Source: Sarocladium kiliense
Lineage: Eukaryota > Ascomycota > Sordariomycetes > Hypocreales > Sarocladiaceae
Length of the DNA stretch: 64,000 bases
Direction of reading: 5' to 3'
Assembly: GCA_030734395.1 (NCBI GenBank)
Contig: JAUZTG010000017.1
Span: 1,116,001 to 1,180,000 of the forward strand
Position numbers and translations under genes: made by a program. Below are positions 34,420 to 46,705 of the stretch, piece after piece. Each line of letters begins with the position of its first letter. Position 1 is the stretch's first letter. The notes under the pieces were generated by a model. That model was not told where the DNA came from and ran no database searches. It was given only the letters and a program-made list of their open reading frames with translations.

Positions 34420-36395
34420 TTTCCCCAGCTTGCAAGTGATGTAGAGTGTTGTGATGAGTTTGAGATGAAGTGCCTGGCTTGAAAGGGTGGAAGAGAGCAC
34501 AAAGCAGAATAAGGTAGACAAATAGGATTGCGGGGAAGCGGCAAGACGACAATACCTTATCTTGGGTACGGAGTACCTGCGAAGGTACAGAACAAGCTTT
34601 CCACCAGGCACCAGGGGACTAAAGCCAAGGCTCGGCCTGTGTTGGCTGTCTGAGGCACCAACTTACGGGCACCGGTGTGAGTGACGAAGGGTCTCTGGGG
34701 TTGCCAGCTCAAGGCTGTAGACGATGACATCATGTGCAGAAGTGAGCTGAACAGCGATTCATGTCAATTCACCACCTACCTCAAAAGGTAGGGCTTAGGG
34801 TGCGGCACAGCTGAGACTACCCCCGTATAGGGATTTACACGAGCGATCGCCCAGCCGCAACCACCCGAGCTTGTCCGTTTTTAGCGAACCTTTTGTCGCG
34901 TGATAAGCAGCTGATTTGGGAACTGCGAGGTGCGGTGGCCCGGCCGCTGTGGGATGTTGTTCTACCGTAGCACGCAGCCAAATGCTCGACGTTATTCAAG
35001 CGTCAATCTGTGCATCTCCTGAATCTTTTCGGTCGCTGACGGCAGATGGGGTTCCTGTCCCTACTCATGCTCTGGGCTCGTTCTTTCACTGAGGGCTACC
35101 ATCACTGCTGACCCCTTGGCCCAGCTCAGGCCCTGGCTCAGGCTCCACGGATCTTGAACAGATACCCGAGCCCCCGCAATCGAGGTGAAATCCTTTACAG
35201 GGGGGGCAGAAGCTGCAGCCTTATGGGCCATGACCACAGCGATGCAGCTTTGCTTGAGGAAAAGGGGAGGGACCGCAAGAACAATAGCATTAAGCATCAA
35301 TGACGTGAAAGAGCACTTTTTGAGCGAGGCCATCGGCATGCCCGCTTCCTTCAAAGAGGCTCCGTATACCCGACTGGAGCCTTATACGAGGCTTAGTAGA
35401 TGGGTGGGTTGGTCTGTCGGCCCCGAACGCATTTGATCTTGCATGCAAGGCGTCATTTACGGTAGCTTTGGGCGTGCCTTCTTAGCCCCTGTGCTTATTG
35501 CAAGGTCAGCTTCGTGGGCAAATGATCTACGCCGAAGGAAGATCATCACTCATTTTCCCATACGGGGGTGTCTAAGTCCTAAGTTGCTGTCATAGTGCTC
35601 CCGAGCTTTGGACGTCCTCCATTGGTTCACGGGACATAGTCCAGGTCCGAAGACGGCTACCGCAATGCTGGGGCGTTATGCAAGCTATCACTCTTTATCT
35701 AGTAAGCTTGAAAGCCTCTTCGTAGGATCTGATTCCTGGCAAATGACCTATGGCTGCAGCACTTTCGTCGTCCTAAAGGCTCGACCTTGCGCAGTGAAGC
35801 AAGTCATAGGTAGGTGTTTTTGCAGACGATCGTCGTTCAGATCGTCTGGATTCGGCTTTGCTGAGGTAAAACCTGAAACAACGAGATCCTCCAGGAGGAA
35901 CTTCGTCAAGATCGACGTCGTCATATGCCCCCATTAACTCCAACTGTGTGACCCCATCGTCACTGGCTAGACGGCGGCATGAGGCCTTCACGCTTGAGGA
36001 GGATCCAGCAGCACTACACGCTTCACATCATTGCGTTAACTGTACCGCACTTCAGGTCAGCATCAAAGCTTCCTTTGACCTCGAAGCTTACTCCTTGATC
36101 CCAGCATATCGATCCTTTGGTTCCTCGCCACTGACTATCAGCCTCATCATCGTCATCCTTCAAGCTCTGCCGCTCGTAAGCTCAACCCTGCGTAGCTTGC
36201 TAGCTGAGCTCACTGTCAGGTACACGTGTATTCACATGTGTATTATCCCATGCCAATGGATGCCATCAGTGACTATCGCCACTTTCAGATTATTCTCAAG
36301 TACTAAAACGCCGTGAAGCTTGCTTCTTCCCATACGACAATCACAACTATAAGAACCCTTACAATCTCTCTCAAGGCCTCTCTACTCTATTCACC
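34420..36395. other. intergenic region
   Basis: About 2 kb with only short domain-less frames. A TATAAGA box lies at 36348-36354, about 48 bp before the first ATG of the next gene, followed by a CT-rich tract, which looks like a core promoter. Confidence 0.5.
36348..36354 (+). promoter_or_regulatory. TATA-like box of the Cys-rich secreted gene
   Basis: TATAAGA followed by a pyrimidine-rich stretch (CTCTCTCAAGGCCTCTCTAC) leading to CACCATGG. This is typical of strongly expressed fungal genes. The distance allows transcripts that start on either side of the 36396 ATG. Confidence 0.45.
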
Positions 36396-37919
36396 ATGGA
36401 AAGCTGCAACAACGAAACAAGCGTTTTTAACCACGCCGAGCCCATCCTCAGCATCCCCGAAGCGGGATCTTGCTCATTACTCACCGGCTACCGAAGGTCA
36501 AACATCACGGCCAACGCCAACATCTTCCAGCCCTGCTGCTCCGAGGCAAAGCCTGTTGGAGAAGAGCGCGCCACTTGCACTTGCAAGCTAGACTCTTGCG
36601 ACACCTGTTTCGCACAACATAAGGAAGATTTCCTTCTCGTGGCAGCTGTGTGCAACGAAGAATCCGCAGCAATTCCCAAACTCAAGATTCCAAAGATGGC
36701 TGCTGCTCTCCTCATCATCGGAACCTTGATGTTCCAAGCTTCGGCTTCCATCGTCCCGATTGATCCCCGGGACCACCGCGACTTCCCAGGCAACTTCATT
36801 GGCGAGATCCAAAGCCACCGCGTGAAGCGTGGTGAGAACGCCGATGTTGTATCCAATGCTATGGACCTTCTAGGGGAGACCGCTATCATTGACTGCCTCG
36901 GCAATGCTGCTACCAATGCCGACAACGCTGCAGCGGCATCTGATGCCTTGATCAAGGACCTCGGAGAGGGTGTGACCATTGCTGCTCACACATGCCGGAA
37001 CCAAGACGTCGGTAACAGCGTTGCTGAAGTCTGCAACAATGGCGACAACCCCTTCCAACTCAACCTTGACCAGCTCAAGGCTGCCCTCGACCTGATGCAA
37101 GAACAGTGCTCCGTCAATGGAAAGTCTGGAAAGATCACCCTCGACAACAAGGTTCGCTTCAACCTTTATGCTCGTGCTGGCATTGGCCGTGCTGGAAACT
37201 CGGGCAGGAAGAACCGGCGCGGCCTCGTCCAGAAGCGCTGCATTGGGCCAGACGCTGTTGAGGTCAGGGGATGCACTGAAGACGTTTGCGAGCCTAAGAT
37301 CACCACCAACGAGTCTGGCGACTGTCCCTGGACTTATCAGGAGGACGGCGACAGCTGCGGACAGTACTGTGAAATCCGCGCGACGAAGTACTATGGCCCA
37401 GCCGAGGAGTATGAGAACACTCGCTTCTGCCAGGGCAACAGCTGCTACCTCGAAGAGGGCGAAGGATACAGTTTTGAGAAGTCCATTGGTGCAAACTTTG
37501 GCCTCAGCGGTGGTGGCGGGTCTCCCATTGAAGCGGTTCTATCCGCTGGCATCAGCTTCGGCTTCACCTGGGGCAGGCAGGAGATGACAACCCAGGGTGT
37601 GGACTTTGGCGGTGAGGGCAAGTGCGGCTTCTGGATGAAGGCACCAACTATGCTGCACAGCTGCGGCACATTCTCTGAGTACGAGCCCAACTTTGGCGAG
37701 TTGGTTCTCTACTGCCTCAAGGACGCCCCCTTCGTGGCCACTACGCAGAACGCATGCTCTGACACCATTGCAAAGTCCATAACCGGTGATGACGAGGGCG
37801 ACATTGTTGTCATTCCTCGTTATCACAGCTGCACTGACCGCACTGAGCTCCCCATGGAAGAACAGTCCCAGCAGTGGAAGGACCTTTACGGCGGTGGTCT
37901 TGCTGATGTCGAATGTTGA
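36396..37919 (+). CDS. Cys-rich secreted or membrane protein with dibasic processing sites
   Basis: A single open frame of 507 residues. The first ATG sits in a near-perfect context (CACCATGG), but its first 100 residues are Cys-rich without a signal peptide. A second ATG at 36696, also in good context, opens with MAAALLIIGTLMFQASAS, a convincing signal peptide, so the real product may be 407 residues, or the long form may be a membrane protein with one internal TM. After this come kexin-type sites: KR near residue 146, then RKNRR and QKR near residues 270-280, dividing a helical Ala/Asn-rich segment from a C-terminal Cys-rich domain with SFEKSIGANFGL and SAGISFGFTW strands. This layout (leader, KR-bounded segments, Cys-rich beta domain) resembles processed secreted fungal proteins, including killer-toxin-like precursors, but I recognise no named family. 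Confidence 0.7.
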   Translation: MESCNNETSVFNHAEPILSIPEAGSCSLLTGYRRSNITANANIFQPCCSEAKPVGEERATCTCKLDSCDTCFAQHKEDFLLVAAVCNEESAAIPKLKIPKMAAALLIIGTLMFQASASIVPIDPRDHRDFPGNFIGEIQSHRVKRGENADVVSNAMDLLGETAIIDCLGNAATNADNAAAASDALIKDLGEGVTIAAHTCRNQDVGNSVAEVCNNGDNPFQLNLDQLKAALDLMQEQCSVNGKSGKITLDNKVRFNLYARAGIGRAGNSGRKNRRGLVQKRCIGPDAVEVRGCTEDVCEPKITTNESGDCPWTYQEDGDSCGQYCEIRATKYYGPAEEYENTRFCQGNSCYLEEGEGYSFEKSIGANFGLSGGGGSPIEAVLSAGISFGFTWGRQEMTTQGVDFGGEGKCGFWMKAPTMLHSCGTFSEYEPNFGELVLYCLKDAPFVATTQNACSDTIAKSITGDDEGDIVVIPRYHSCTDRTELPMEEQSQQWKDLYGGGLADVEC

Positions 37920-38871
37920 AGATCGATATCTGCTGCACAACAAACCGAGGCGAGGCCTGTCTCGCACGATTTCCTTAATGTTTACTGTACCACCAATAGC
38001 GACGTGCGTTCGGAAGGCTGGCACCTTTCTGCTGTTTGTGTTTACCGGTTGGCGGCGGAGCTAAGCTTCTTGCTGGATTGAAGCCGCCTGTTAATGCTTA
38101 GTTTGGAATCGAATCGAAGCCTTCTCATTTTTCCCATTGAAGAACAATCACTGTGAAGAACCATCTAACTATCTTCCGTACCTCGGATATGCCATCCCCG
38201 TGAATGGCCACAGGCGAGAGCACCTCGTGTAGCCAACAATTTATGTTTGCCGTGCCTTAGACGCTTGAGTTGATCGAAGTAAGGTCGGACAGACTTTGGA
38301 TGCCCCGGACGTGCATAAAGAGGACCGCCGCCATGTTATTATGTGCCTCTTGGAAATACTATAAGAGCTTTGCCTACGTCAGGTAGATCCATAATTCGCA
38401 CATAGCGCTTGTCCTTGGTTATCCAACCTTCTTGAGGGACATGTTGTGATCCGCATAGGTTGACAAGGGTATCTGTCCAAGGGTGACATGGACTTCAGTC
38501 AGTTCTGTGGATTCAGCCTCTCGTACCAGTGAAGTGCCACAGGCTACGGTGTAGCCACGAAGTGCGGCCTCCAGCCAGTTTGTCAGCTGTCAGTTGTAGA
38601 CGCTCCGTCTCTGTGCGCTGCAGACGCACCAATCGTCGACGGTGTGCGCGGTTCCGACGAAACATCATTTACTCGATGCAACCTGTCGTGGCATTTTGCG
38701 ATGGCAGCATGGTGTTATCCATCCCGATTCCGCGGGGCAGCCCGCGGATTTCCTCTGGGAACCACAGCATCATGAAAGCATTAAAAAGGTATGATGCCCA
38801 TATCAATTGTTGGGAGGGACACATTAGGCGCTCCTCTGCGCTGCTTTCTTATTGAGTTCATCTTCGACATC
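37920..38871. other. intergenic region
   Basis: Between two plus-strand genes. The 108-codon frame at 38529-38855 has no domain. I see no gene. Confidence 0.45.
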
Positions 38872-40301
38872 ATGCCTATTGACTTTCACCTTAGCCCTTC
38901 AGAGGCAGCGGTCCGTGAGGCGGCCGCTGGTCTTGCTCGCCATGTTCTCGCGCCAGCAAGAGCCCAGTATCTGGCTCACACTGACCAGCAATCCCGATTC
39001 CAAGCCACACGTCCGGCGTACGCGGCAGCCACAGCTGGCGGTGCGGTCATGGGGATGATAGCGCCGGCATTGGGCGGTACAGGCGGGTCCATTGTCGAAA
39101 CATCCATTTTGGTTGAGGAATGCTACGCGGTTGAACCCTCGGCTGCACTCACCATCTTCTCCACGGGCCTGGGCCTCATGCCCTTCAATCTCATTGGCAG
39201 CGCCTTACCTGAACGTGGCCGAAGCTTCCTGGAGCCATTTCTCAAAAGTGCCGGGCAAGCGGAGGATGGTGGAGAAGATCCGAGGACCCAAGAACACGCG
39301 CCGATCGCCTCCCTAGTCTTTAGCGAGCCTGGTGGTGTTGCGAATTTCTTGGAGCCCGGGGCTCCTGGCCTCAACACCACAGCACGTCGCGATGGCGACG
39401 AATGGATCGTTGACGGCGAGAAGCTGTGGGCAACCAATTCGGCGGGATGGGATTTCGAGGGTGCCGACTTGGCCTGTGTCGTGTGTCGCGACGCCACCAA
39501 CGCTACGAATCCTACAGTAGACGACAACGCCGACCCTCGCGACAAAATAATGGTCGTTGTCGTCACTCGTGCCGACCTGGACCGCAATGGTACTGACTGC
39601 TTCCGCGTCCTCCGCCACGTGTCTACTATTGGACACACCTCTGTCTCGGGGCCCTACATCCGGTACACATCTGTCCGCGTACCGGCATCTAATGTGCTCG
39701 CTACCGGCAGCGACGCTGTCCGTATCATCTTTGGCGCCTTTGACTGGACTGCTGTATTAGTCGGTGCGCAGGCCGTAGGATTGATGAGGGCTGCCTTCGA
39801 CGCAGCACTGGCTTTTGCCAAGAGAGATGACCGGCGTGGAAACGTGCCCCTTCTGGAGCGGCAAGCCTTTGCCGATCTGCTGTCAGGGGTGAAGATGTCG
39901 ACAGAGGCGTGCCGTGCGTTGACCTGGAAGGCGGCGCACGCAATGGAGCATGGACCCGGTGATTATGATGCACGCAGGGAGCTGGCACTGGCTGCCAAGG
40001 TCTATTGCAGTGAGGCCGCTGTTAAGGCCGTCATGGATACGATCCATGCGGTAGGAATGTACGTTTTGAACAGCCCCGACCGTGGCCGTTGATTGTTTGA
40101 TCGCTAGCTGCTGACTTGCTAACAACCGATAATCGAAGAACGTCGTACGATGTAGAGCAGCCTTTCGCAATTCTGCTCAGCGATGCTATTGCTCTTCCCA
40201 TCTTTGATGGGGGCAATGTGGGTGTTCGCAAGCGCCACCTCCAGCAGCTAATGCTCTCTCCGACATACGATCCTTGGGTCGCCACCTTTGGCCCCGCGTA
40301 G
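38872..40301 (+). CDS. nitroalkane oxidase-like flavoprotein (acyl-CoA dehydrogenase fold)
   Basis: Exons 38872-40058 and 40139-40301 (80-bp intron, GTACGT donor, CTAAC branch, GAAG acceptor) give 449 residues, close to the 439 of the Fusarium oxysporum enzyme. The start MPIDFHLSPSE and the SRFQATRP, GEKLWATNSAGWDFEGADLA and CVVCR segments match nitroalkane oxidase closely. Acyl-CoA dehydrogenases use a catalytic Glu; nitroalkane oxidase uses an Asp with a partner Arg seven residues on. Here exon 2 supplies FDGGNVGVRKR with Asp419 and Arg426, the same spacing as Asp402 and Arg409 of the known enzyme. The enzyme oxidises neutral nitroalkanes to aldehydes or ketones with release of nitrite and peroxide, using FAD. 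The context (OPT transporter next door, oxidoreductases beyond) fits a detoxification or nitrogen-scavenging role. Confidence 0.88.
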
Positions 40302-41674
40302 ACAAATATGAAGCTATCGTCACGCGATTCGGTCATCAGTGCCGGCACACCCTGCACCGGAGAAACTAGTGAGAGAAAGAGACACGAATATCCTCGACCG
40401 GACATGTGTGTATGGCTGACCAATAGCACGTCGTTGAATTATCGAAGGAGCTTGGATGCTTCCGTTGCGCTAGGGAAAACACGACAGTGCTGTTCTGAAC
40501 AAAGGCCTCGTGGCGTCACTGATCGATATCTCCTATCTCATTCCTAGACTTCGGTTAGTCTGCGTTGGTTCAGGGTCTGGGGTTAGCAAAGTCAAATAGC
40601 AAAGCCAAAACCTCCACGGAACACCAGCCGATATCATGCAAGCTTCCATTGGTCTAACCGAGATTGGCTCCCCCAAATCCCGTCCAACCAGAAGTTCCCG
40701 ATTTTGCCGGCTGTCCGTCGATGACCCTGACTAGTTGCCAAGCAAACGTTCCCTCCTATCGCCCCTCCCGCAACCCAATGCAGTATATTCGCTGCCGAGC
40801 GCCGACTCTGTGCCACGAACTCGCTCACGTGTGAGATCCGCGCAGGAAGAATGCCATGTCAATTGCACGATCTAGTCCGAGCATGGGATGAGCCGCACTC
40901 TCAAGCTGGTCCAAACAGGCAGGAGGTTACACTAAAGTGGTCCGAGGCACATCGACATGAACTTGCTTCATCCCAGACATCTTGACGACCACGTGATAGT
41001 ACCATACGTGTTGCGCGTCGTTCACGAGACACCTTGAAATGGAGTTTCGGGACACGGCACTGGCACATCATACTCGGGACACGGCACTGGTATCTAAAGT
41101 TATGGGTGCTGAGAATGCCCAAGAATGCCCGAGAATGCCGCCCAGAAGTCCATCTGTAGGTGAACACCCGCATACTGGGGCATCGCACAGTTTGAGATCT
41201 AAACAGAAGTTCCTGCGGCCACACTACTTTGTGTCTACTTTCGAAATGGCGAAGAGAGTCGCCCATATCGCATCATTTAGCCTCTGGCCTAATGGGGATC
41301 TTTTGCTTCGATGACTGGGGAACTGACCGCGGCGGCTATCTTCGGAATCCATTTATCTGTAGTCGTCTCGAACTAGCGAGGCTCGACGGTGATCCTGTAT
41401 CTTGTTCCGTTAAGGAGGCAAAATCGAGCTGCGGCGGTAAATATATTTGGACAACCCTATCCCGGTACTATCCCAGAAGCTTGATGTAACCCTTTCTCTG
41501 TAGCACAAGTATGAATCTAATGTCCTTGATTCACAATCACATGGTCTCGTGATCGCAACAAAGTACATAAGACACGGGTCTCGGCTACTTGGCACTTCTA
41601 TTCATCTTTCTTGACTGCCCACCGTCACATGAGCACGACTGATAACAACCTCAACCACACTCACTCTCAGTGTC
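40302..41674. other. intergenic region
   Basis: No supportable gene. It holds short direct repeats near 41047-41135: GGGACACGGCACTGG twice, then three AGAATGCC-type units. Confidence 0.5.
41047..41135. repeat. short direct repeats
   Basis: The word GGGACACGGCACTGG occurs twice about 30 bp apart, followed by three tandem copies of a 10-bp AGAATGCC(C/G) unit. They lie upstream of the OPT transporter; function unknown. Confidence 0.6.
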
Positions 41675-44497
41675 ATGGCCTCTCAACATTCAAATACCAA
41701 TCACTCTGTGGAGCGACATAACTCCCTCGGGGACCGCGCTTACGACGAAAAGAAGCATGTGGTTCCCGATGACGACGTTCAGCGTGTTGACACTGAGGTC
41801 ATTAACCTGGCCGAGAAGCTGGGAGAGCGCGAAGATGGACTTGCCCCTCTTGACGACATCGCCTTTGTCATGCCTAAAATCGAGATCATGACTGTTGATG
41901 AGGCACGGCAGATCATCCTCCAGTTGCTCGAAGACCATAAGTACGACTACAACTTCGCTGAGGCCCAGCGAGTCAAGCTTCGAAAGCTCCTTGAGGGGGT
42001 GCCAGACGGACAGACCAGCGACGAATGGGAACTGGAACTCAAGACGGAAGCCGCTGTTAACAAGTACTACTCGCCTTACCCGGAAGTGCGCGCCGTTACG
42101 AATCCCACAGACGACCCGAATATGCCTTGCGAGACCATACGTGCCCACCTTCTGGGTTACATATGGGCCTGTCTTGCACAATTTACCAACTCACTCTTCA
42201 ACTCCCGTTTCCCGCAGATAATTATCTCGTCGGTGGTCATCCAGCTCCTGCTGTATCCTTGTGGCATGTTTGCTGCCGCAGTTCTTCCTGACTGGGGTTT
42301 CAACCTGAAGGGGAAACGTGTTTCTTTGAACCCAGGGCCATGGACGTACAAGGAGCAGATGTTGTCTACTATTATTGTGGATGTGGGCTTGACATCGGCC
42401 TACTGCTTCTGGAACATCCAGACTCAAACGGTCTACTATGGCGACAAATGGCTAACTCCTGGCTACGGTATTCTCCTCCTGCTTTCTACGCAGCTCATGG
42501 GCCTTGGCTTCTCCGGACTGCTGCGCCGATTTGTTGTCTACCCAACGGAAGCGCTTTGGCCCAGCATTTTGCCTTCTGTTGCTCTCAACAGGGCTTTGCT
42601 CGTGCCGGAGAAGCGAGAGACCCTCCATGGATGGAGCATCTCCCGCTATCGTCTGTTTTGGTTGATCGGAGGCATCATGTTTGTTTACTATTGGTTGCCC
42701 GACTACCTCTTTCAAGCCCTAAGCCTTTTCCCTTGGATGACCTGGATTGCCCCCAACAACTTCAAACTTAATGCGATTACTGGTTCGCAAACGGGCCTAG
42801 GCCTGAACCCCATTCCCACATTCGATTGGAATGTGATGAGCACATACAGCCTGCCTTTGTCGTATCCGTTCTTCTCCACCGCTCAACAGTACATTGGCAC
42901 ATGGCTAGGCTTCATTGTCATTGTCGCATTATACTTCACGAACACTCGGTGGACCGCTCATCTCCCCGTCAACAGCTCCGGTATTTTTGATAACACCGGA
43001 TCCCACTACAACATTACGAGAGTCCTTACCCCAGGAACTGCTGTTTTGGACGAGACAGAATACAAGAATTACTCGCCACCGTTCTATGGAGCCGGTAGCC
43101 TAGTCAGTTATGGAGCCTTCTTCGCCTTCTATCCCTTCACATTTGTTTTCATCATCTTGGACATGTGGCGACCCATTTGGAAGGCATATAAGTCAATGGC
43201 GAGAGATGCAGTCTCAACCACCTCTCGAATCATCGTGAGCATCAAACGATCCGGTGCGGCGCTGTTCAAGGGCGACATCCGAGGGGCATATGAGGCTTTC
43301 AGTATTAAGGATGGAACATCGATCTACGATGGCTTCGACGACCCCTTCATCAACCTGATGAGGGCGTACCCTGAAGTGCCGGACTGGTGGTTCCTTTCGA
43401 TTGCACTTGTCGCTTTCATCTTTGCTATTGTGATCATCGAAAACTGGCCTGAACTTGGCACTCCTGCCTGGACAATATTTTTCGTTATTGGGCTCAACCT
43501 GGTTTTCCTGATCCCAATGTCCTATCTCTACGCGCTTTCTGGAACCACTGAGGGCCTGAACGTTGTCACTGAGCTCATTGTCGGCTATGCACTTCCTGGA
43601 CACCCAGAGGCCCTCATGTTTGTTAAAGCATTTGGTTACAATATCAACGGGCAGGCCGACAACTATATTTCGGACCAGAAAATGGGATACTACGCCAAGC
43701 TGCCTCCTCGAGCCATGTACCGTGGCCAAGTCATAAGTGCAGTCATCACCGCACTCGTCGCATATGGTGTCGTGCAGTTCGTAGACACCTCTATCGACGG
43801 TATTTGCACATCAGAGCAGGCATCTGGCTTCAACTGCGAGGCAGGCTCCCTGATTTACTACTCTTCATCAGTAGTCTGGGTAGGTCACAGGTTCAACCCT
43901 CTGGATCGAAAATTAAATTATGCAAGCTTGGCTAACATATTCTGACTTCAGGGCGCCATTGGGCCTAAGAGAACCTTTTCCCAGCTGTACCCCGAGCTCA
44001 AGTGGACATTCTTGTTGGGCTTCCTCCTTGCGCTCTTTTGGTGGACTGTCAAGAGATACGGTTCTCACTTCCGGAAAGCGGTTCAAGGAGCGCTACCCTC
44101 TGGGGTCTACGCAATGTTCGATACCACTGTCTTCCGTCCGATCTCTTGGCTTGAGCATGTGCACCCATCGCTAGTTTTAAACGGCATGATCATGTGGGCA
44201 CCGTATAACATGTCATACTTCACTGGTGGACTTTATGTGTCCTTCGCGTTCATGTACTACCTCAAGCGTTATAAGACTGCTTGGTGGGAGAAGTACAACT
44301 ATATCATCTCGGCTGCTCTCACCGGCGGTGTGGCCTTTTCAGGAATCATCATCTTCTTCGCCGTCCAATATCACCCGAAGACCATTTCTTGGTGGGGCAA
44401 CAACGTGTTAAGCACCACCTTGGATGGCGGCGGTGCATCCGGGCAGGCTGCTCTTCTGCCTCCAACTGAGCCTTTTGGGCCGAAGACCTGGTACTAG
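41675..44497 (+). CDS. OPT-family oligopeptide transporter
   Basis: Exons 41675-43879 and 43952-44497 (72-bp intron, GTAGGT donor, TTCAG acceptor, phase 0) give 916 residues. A charged N-terminal cytosolic region of about 145 residues is followed by about 14-16 hydrophobic segments, starting with HLLGYIWACLAQFTNSLF. Family hallmarks include the NSLFNSR and LNPGPW segments, DWNVMSTYSLPLSYPF, and the C-terminal GLYVSFAFMYYLKRYKTAWWEKYNYI, which continues smoothly across the splice site. OPT proteins are proton-coupled plasma-membrane importers of tetra- and pentapeptides or glutathione-like compounds; fungi carry many paralogues, so the substrate is uncertain. No break is visible. Confidence 0.93.
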
Positions 44498-45772
44498 GTC
44501 GTTCGGACGGCATCAAAGTTGACTCAATTGCGATTAGGAATGAGAAAACTAATTGGCCAACCGCTCGATGTCTATCTTGGTGGTAAAGTCATGAATTGCG
44601 CTACTTGCAATCTTGAATTCAAATCCCATGAAAATGCAACGCGGAAGTCATCATTTTCTGCGGATATGTTCGTTCTAGTCATATTCCCACATCAGTGACA
44701 ACTTACTGTTGAAGCAATAGAGGTTCACACTCATCACCTTGCCAAGCAGATTCCCTAGGGAGATGTGAATGGCTAGATACTCATTTGTATTTGCCACGCC
44801 ATATTGACATCCTGTGACCCATGATAAACGGGACGTCTAGTGACCTGCGCTGCTTGTATGGTGGATTTTGTCGCTGCCTGAGACATCACTAGAGTTGAGT
44901 ATCGCTATATGCCGGGATGACGCTGGACACATCTCGTTGGACAAACCAACTGGGTGGCGTGGGGGAATACGCATGCGGACTTTCGCAATGAGCAGCCATG
45001 TTTCGGAGCGGACACCCCGGAGAATAGTCGGGAGTACGGAAGAACAATGATTACGGCGACTGTAGAGTAAATTGTTCTTCCGCGAAGATGTTGGGACCTG
45101 CTACGAGCCCGGCATGCGTGGCCTAGGAACCGGACCAGGCAGTTCCCCGGCGCCGGACCATTTGTCCAGGTAATCAGCCGAACGAGGGCGGCAAAGCTCA
45201 AGGAGCCTTATTGACCTCCTCGTCTTAGCGGCCACTTACTCCCTGGATCTGTCAAAGGAGCATGAGTAGACAGGGTATCTGAAAATGCAAAGCCAGACGA
45301 GGGTTTTCAGTCGTCCCTAGCAAGGGAGTGGCTGGAGCGGGCGTGTGGAATGCGGCCGCTGAACTAACTCAAGACTTTGCCTCATTAGTCTTGGTTAGAC
45401 TCGCGACGCGGACAATGCGGCCGCACTTACACCATCAGTCACTCCATTCAAAATCTACCCATCTCTATGTTATACTTTGCGGACTTGGTTCTGGGCGCGG
45501 ACTTCACCGAAATTCGGGCGGGCTTTGATTTCTCTGGTATCATGGGATGTTCTCGTGGCGAAGACCTCCCGCGAGATGCAGTTTGGACAGTATTTAAGAG
45601 AGATAATCAAAACCCGTAGCTCTCGCCTGCAATTATTCTATTGATCTGCCACTACGACCAAGATTGCATACTCGTGTCTCGCCATTCAACTTGTCCCTAT
45701 CAAGATCCACGGTGCATACTTCCCCGTTAACCACAACTGCACTACCTAGCACAACCCCTTGTTGTCTCAACC
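44498..45772. other. intergenic region
   Basis: About 1.3 kb, no supportable gene. A TATTTAA element at 45591-45597 lies about 180 bp before the SDR start and is a plausible TATA box. Confidence 0.45.
45591..45597 (+). promoter_or_regulatory. TATA-like element upstream of SDR
   Basis: TATTTAA in an otherwise mixed region, followed by a C/A-rich leader up to the ATG at 45773. Position is reasonable for a fungal core promoter; not otherwise supported. Confidence 0.35.
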
Positions 45773-46705
45773 ATGGGCTCCGCCGGAAGCAAGAGCGTCA
45801 AATTCGACCCAGATGTCGATATCCCATCCCTGAAGGGCAAGGTCATCCTGGTGACAGGAGGCAACAGCGGGCTTGGGAAGGAATCTGTTCTCCAATTTGC
45901 GAAGCACAATCCAAAGGAAATATGGCTTGGGGCTCGTTCCGAAGCAAAGGCCCAAGAAGCTATCAAGGATATCAAAGCGAAGATCCCTAACGCGCCTATC
46001 AAATTTGTGAAGATGGACCTCGCCTCATTTGCATCAATTCATGATTCGGCTAGGGCCTTTACTCAGATGTCTGATCGCCTTGATATCCTCCTGCTCAATG
46101 GAGGTATCATGTCTGTGCCGCCAGGCACAACTGATGACGGATACGAGGTCCAGTTCGGCACAAATCATATGGGACACGCTCTTTTGACCAAACTCCTTCT
46201 TCCCACTCTTCTTCGGACTGCCGATACGGGTGCTGATGTACGCGTCACTGTTCTTGCCTCATCGGCTCACCAGTACGCACCTCCCGAGGGCATCAAATTC
46301 GACACACTGAAGTCACAGGCGCTGGAAATGAATACGATCACCCGTTATGGGCAGAGCAAACTCGCCAATGCCCTGTATGCAAAGGAGTTGGCTCGGCGCT
46401 ATCCCCAGCTCACGACCTCCTCACTTCAACCTGGCTTGGTCAAAACTAATCTTGCCAATACGATGAGCGACAACAGCTGGCTCCTGCGTGTAGCCTGGAA
46501 AATCACAACTATTTTCATCGGCGTGGATGTTCCTACAGGCACTCTGAACCAGCTTTGGGCTTCGACGTCTAAGGACGTCGTGTCAGGCACGTACTATGAA
46601 CCGATTGGTCGAACGGGCTTGGGTAAGCCGCATACGAACGACAGCGCACTTGCCAAGAGATTATGGGATTGGACGGAGAAGGAACTTGAAGGCGAGAAGC
46701 TTTGA
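45773..46705 (+). CDS. short-chain dehydrogenase/reductase
   Basis: 310 residues, single exon, ATG in CCATGG context. The Rossmann motif TGGNSGLG lies at residues 28-35, LLLNGG (equivalent to NAG) at about 106-111, the catalytic Ser at 163-164 and the YxxxK pair as Tyr192 and Lys196 (RYGQSKLAN). The spacing and the NHMGHALLTKLLLP segment match the classical retinol-dehydrogenase-like SDRs common in fungi. It is NAD(P)-dependent and probably cytosolic. The substrate cannot be read from sequence. It opens a run of oxidoreductase genes (45.7-49.7 kb) followed by a bZIP regulator. Confidence 0.9.
   Translation: MGSAGSKSVKFDPDVDIPSLKGKVILVTGGNSGLGKESVLQFAKHNPKEIWLGARSEAKAQEAIKDIKAKIPNAPIKFVKMDLASFASIHDSARAFTQMSDRLDILLLNGGIMSVPPGTTDDGYEVQFGTNHMGHALLTKLLLPTLLRTADTGADVRVTVLASSAHQYAPPEGIKFDTLKSQALEMNTITRYGQSKLANALYAKELARRYPQLTTSSLQPGLVKTNLANTMSDNSWLLRVAWKITTIFIGVDVPTGTLNQLWASTSKDVVSGTYYEPIGRTGLGKPHTNDSALAKRLWDWTEKELEGEKL

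Noticed and set aside
41690..42181. 163-codon antisense frame in the OPT gene
   Set aside because: It is the complement of a conserved transporter N-terminus and has no features of its own.
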